Origin: Vibrio sp. CDRSL-10 TSBA
GTDB lineage: Bacteria > Pseudomonadota > Gammaproteobacteria > Enterobacterales > Vibrionaceae
Reading direction: 5' to 3'
Assembly (NCBI GenBank): GCA_039696685.1
Contig: CP155566.1
Span: 1,550,001-1,614,000, forward strand
DNA: 64,000 nucleotides
Each line of letters opens with the position of its first letter. Position 1 is the first letter of the stretch. The notes under the pieces were generated by a model, which was not told the DNA's origin, did not search any database, and saw only the letters and a list, made by a program, of their open reading frames with translations. This document shows, one piece after another, positions 61,558 through 64,000 of this stretch. The position numbers and the translations under genes were made by a program.

Positions 61558-61883
61558 ACTCTTCCTCATAGAAAGGTTGTGATATTTATATGGCCATTTA
61601 TGCGGGCAAAAGTTCCATTTTTCAAGTCTCTGCCGCATCCACGTACCGTAAATTTTAACCAAAAACGGCGATTTGTTGTGGGTTCAAATTGTAACACACT
61701 ATTACCACCGTGGTTGGCTTAGTATCACTAATTGCATGATTGATAATACTATTTTAAAAAATGGTTGTTTTTAAATGAATGTTAGCAATCACACTAATAC
61801 AGCATTGTGATTCTCAGCCGGAATAAAGTGATGGGGCAGGTAGTACGATATGCCAAGTGTATGTGACGGTAAATGGATATAGC
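61558..61883. other. Gap between yccA and the aap operon
   Basis: 326 bases of A/T-rich DNA between yccA and the aap terminator. It should hold the yccA promoter (GAGGAAGAGT at its start). No open frame or repeat of note. Confidence 0.4.
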
Positions 61884-61917
61884 CGCAAAAAATAAAGAGG
61901 CGATGATTCGCCTCTTT
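61884..61917 (-). terminator. Terminator of the aap operon
   Basis: AAAGAGGCGA (61894-61903) pairs with TCGCCTCTTT (61908-61917) around TGAT. On the minus strand the stem is followed by ATTTTTT, in the right direction for the aap genes. Confidence 0.88.
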
Positions 61918-61998
61918 GAGTGGTATTTACATCAGGTTGACTTGCATCAGTGTGTGACTTGCATACGTGGTTGATTACAAACCAGTCATGTCAGCAAC

Positions 61999-62754
61999 TT
62001 AGTGATGCAGAATCTGCGCAAGGAATGCCTGTGTCCGGTCAGATTGCGGATTTTCGAAGAAATCTTTTGGATTGTTCTCTTCGATAATTTCGCCGGCATC
62101 CATGAATATCACCCGGTCAGCCACTTCTTTGGCAAAGCCCATTTCGTGGGTCACACACAACATGGTCATGCCTTCTTCTGCTAACTCAACCATAACGTCC
62201 AGCACTTCGCGCACCATTTCTGGGTCGAGTGCTGATGTCGGTTCATCGAACAGCATTACTTGCGGATTCATGCACAACGAGCGCGCAATGGCTACGCGTT
62301 GTTGTTGACCACCGGAAAGCTGGCCCGGGTATTTGTCTGCCTGATCAGGGATTTTTACCCGTTTCAGGTATTTCATCGCAATCGCTTCGGCTTCATCTTT
62401 CGGCATTTTCTTTACCCAGATAGGCGCAAGGGTGCAGTTTTCCAGTACCGTCAGATGCGGGAAGAGGTTGAAGTGCTGGAAACACATACCGACTTCACGA
62501 CGTACCGCTTCGATGTTTTTCAAATCTTCAGTCAGTTCGTTGCCGGAGACAACGATCTGTCCTTTCTGGTGTTCTTCCAGGCGGTTGATACAGCGAATCA
62601 TGGTCGATTTTCCTGAACCGGATGGACCACAAATAACGATACGTTCGCCTTTCTTAACTTCCAGGTTGATGTTTTTCAGTACGTGAAATTCGCCGTACCA
62701 CTTGTTCATGTCTTTAATGGAGATCATGGTTTCATTTGAGTTTTGTGGCGTCAT
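61999..62754 (-). CDS. aapP: General L-amino acid ABC transporter ATPase
   Basis: 251 residues. Walker [11 protein letters not shown]-loop [10 protein letters not shown], signature [14 protein letters not shown], Walker [14 protein letters not shown] and H-loop VTHEMG: the polar amino acid ATPase pattern. Start ATG 62754, 22 bp after aapM. Powers uptake of many L-amino acids with AapJQM. Frame intact. Confidence 0.94.
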   Translation of the reverse strand: MTPQNSNETMISIKDMNKWYGEFHVLKNINLEVKKGERIVICGPSGSGKSTMIRCINRLEEHQKGQIVVSGNELTEDLKNIEAVRREVGMCFQHFNLFPHLTVLENCTLAPIWVKKMPKDEAEAIAMKYLKRVKIPDQADKYPGQLSGGQQQRVAIARSLCMNPQVMLFDEPTSALDPEMVREVLDVMVELAEEGMTMLCVTHEMGFAKEVADRVIFMDAGEIIEENNPKDFFENPQSDRTQAFLAQILHH

Positions 62755-62776
62755 AATACGTTCCTTGAATCATTGC

Positions 62777-63875
62777 TTATCGTTTGTGGCCGGTGTGGAG
62801 TTTACCTTCGAGCCAAATCGAATATCTCGACATGCCGAAACAGAACACCCAGAACACTAACGCGACAAATACATAACTTTCCGTAGCAAAACCTAACCAG
62901 TCGGGATCGGTATTGGCGGCCTGGCCGATGCCCAACACATCGAACATCCCAATGATCAGCACCAGACTGGTGTCTTTGAACAGACCAATGAAAGTGTTCA
63001 CAATCGACGGAATGGTGATTTTTAATGCCTGAGGCATGATAATCAGGCCGATTTTCTTCCAGTAGCTCAGACCCAGAGCATCAGCCGCTTCGTACTGACC
63101 TTTCGGTATCGCCTGCAAACCACCGCGGATAACCTCGGCCATGTAGGCGGAGCTGAACATCACCACACCAATCAGAGCACGCAGCAGTTTATCTGTCTCT
63201 GAACCCTCAGACAGGAAACAGCGGCAACATGACCGATGCCATGAACAGCACGGTAATAAGCGGTACACCGCGCCAGGCTTCGATATAAACCGTGCTCAGG
63301 CTGCGAATAACCGGCATGTCTGAACGACGGCCGAGTGCCAGCACGATACCGATTGGTAAAGAGGCAATAATACCGACCAAGGCGATGATGAGCGTGACCA
63401 GCAGACCCCCCCAGTTGTGGGTGTCAACCACTGGTAGTCCCATGACGCCACCGTACAGTAATGTGGCCATGATGAACGGGTAGACGAAGATAAAGAACAG
63501 CCATAACCAGCTACGCTTTGGCGTTTTTTCGTACGCAAGTAATGCGACGAAGATAGCCAGCGTGGCGAAGAACAGGCGAGGGCGCCATAATTCTTCCGTC
63601 GGGTAGAAGCCGTACATAAACTGATCCCAGCGCACGCTGATGAAAACCCAGCACGCGCCATCCCGGCTACAAGCATCACGTGTCGTACCGATCCAGTCAG
63701 CCTTGATGATTGCCCAGTCCAGTACGGACCAGATTCCTGAGATGGCAACGTAAGCCAGAATCAGGGTGACAACCGAATTGACCGGACCATTGAACAGATT
63801 TTTCTTCAGCCAGCCGACCAGACCTGTGGTATTTGCTGGTGGCGGCAAGCTAGGTTGAAACTGATGTGTTTTCAT
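62777..63875 (-). CDS. aapM: General L-amino acid ABC permease AapM, one frameshift
   Basis: About 365 residues after repair, from ATG 63875 ([15 protein letters not shown]). Long N-terminal region with several membrane segments, then the permease core: [20 protein letters not shown] and [24 protein letters not shown] (EAA loop). The frame breaks at + strand GAAAC 63216-63220; restored, VMLPLF continues [18 protein letters not shown]. Forms the channel with AapQ, whose gene ends one base upstream. Confidence 0.92.
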
Positions 63876-63876
63876 C

Positions 63877-64000
63877 TTATCTCTCCACCAAAGCAACTTT
63901 ACGGTTATACAGGTTCATCAGCGCTGATGTGATAAGGCTAAGTGCCAAATATACACCCATGGTCATGGCGATGATCTCAATAGCCTGACCTGTCTGGTTC
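63877..64000 (-). CDS. aapQ: AapQ permease, C-terminal end only (cut by window edge)
   Basis: The visible 40 codons read QAIEIIAMTMGVYLALSLIT then end RKVALVER with TAA at 63877-63879. This is the C-terminal membrane segment and tail of an amino-acid permease. The position directly upstream of aapM identifies it as AapQ; most of the gene is outside. Confidence 0.85.
   Translation of the reverse strand, partial: NQTGQAIEIIAMTMGVYLALSLITSALMNLYNRKVALVER

Overview
The window looks like a piece of a Vibrio chromosome. Gene content and order point there: an rlmI - acyP - tusE - BAX-inhibitor-like - aap amino-acid transporter block at the right end, DUF2058 and DUF1840 proteins, paired YdcZ/DUF606 transporters, and many typical gammaproteobacterial regulators. 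Vibrio is inferred from protein resemblance and gene order, not from a search. I see no rRNA, tRNA or CRISPR array.

Layout. 1-9.2 kb is a galactan/galactooligosaccharide utilisation locus: a divergent MalK-type ATPase, then periplasmic binding protein, two permeases, a GH53 endo-galactanase lipoprotein, a GH42 beta-galactosidase and a LamB-like porin. A CRP-like site lies in the divergent promoter region. 9.3-28.6 kb holds PBP1B, an Rrf2 regulator facing an NDH-2-like flavoprotein, a MocR regulator facing an azoreductase, a TlpA/ScsB thiol-redox pair, a thioesterase, a hydrolase/TetR pair, a GntR - aconitase - 2-hydroxyacid dehydrogenase cluster, a histidine-rich CobW GTPase and a PAP2 phosphatase. 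28.6-37.9 kb is accessory DNA: a very large DUF4011/SF1-helicase/nuclease protein of the kind found in anti-phage islands, a GFA-family remnant, a GNAT acetyltransferase, a DUF3859 protein, and an IS3-family element interrupted by an IS630-family element. 38-54.3 kb is mostly regulators and transporters, plus a group III PLP decarboxylase, a two-component system, a CMD-family protein, a cyclophilin-like protein and katG. 54.4-58.2 kb is a tryptophan-tryptophylquinone amine dehydrogenase operon (heavy chain, MauE, MauD, light chain, two small cytochromes c). 58.5-64 kb is the rlmI to aap block.

The most striking signal is not a gene. Twenty genes are broken by single-base insertions, including housekeeping genes (acnA, mrcB, rlmI, aapM). 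All 24 insertions I could localise can be placed in the same pentamer, GTTTC (GAAAC on the other strand). Dropping one T (or A), which turns it into GTTC/GAAC, restores the conserved protein each time. Other homopolymers are not affected, and most GTTC/GAAC sites in the window are unaltered. This looks like a motif-specific sequencing or assembly artefact. It could be caused by a base or backbone modification at GAAC/GTTC, for example phosphorothioation, or less likely by a real mutational process. I therefore annotate these genes as single CDSs with the lesion marked.

How the genes work together: the galactan locus forms a complete porin-to-cytoplasm uptake and hydrolysis route. The amine dehydrogenase operon carries its own maturation proteins and candidate electron acceptors. 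Several regulators (MocR, TetR, LysR, Rrf2) sit divergently next to their likely targets.
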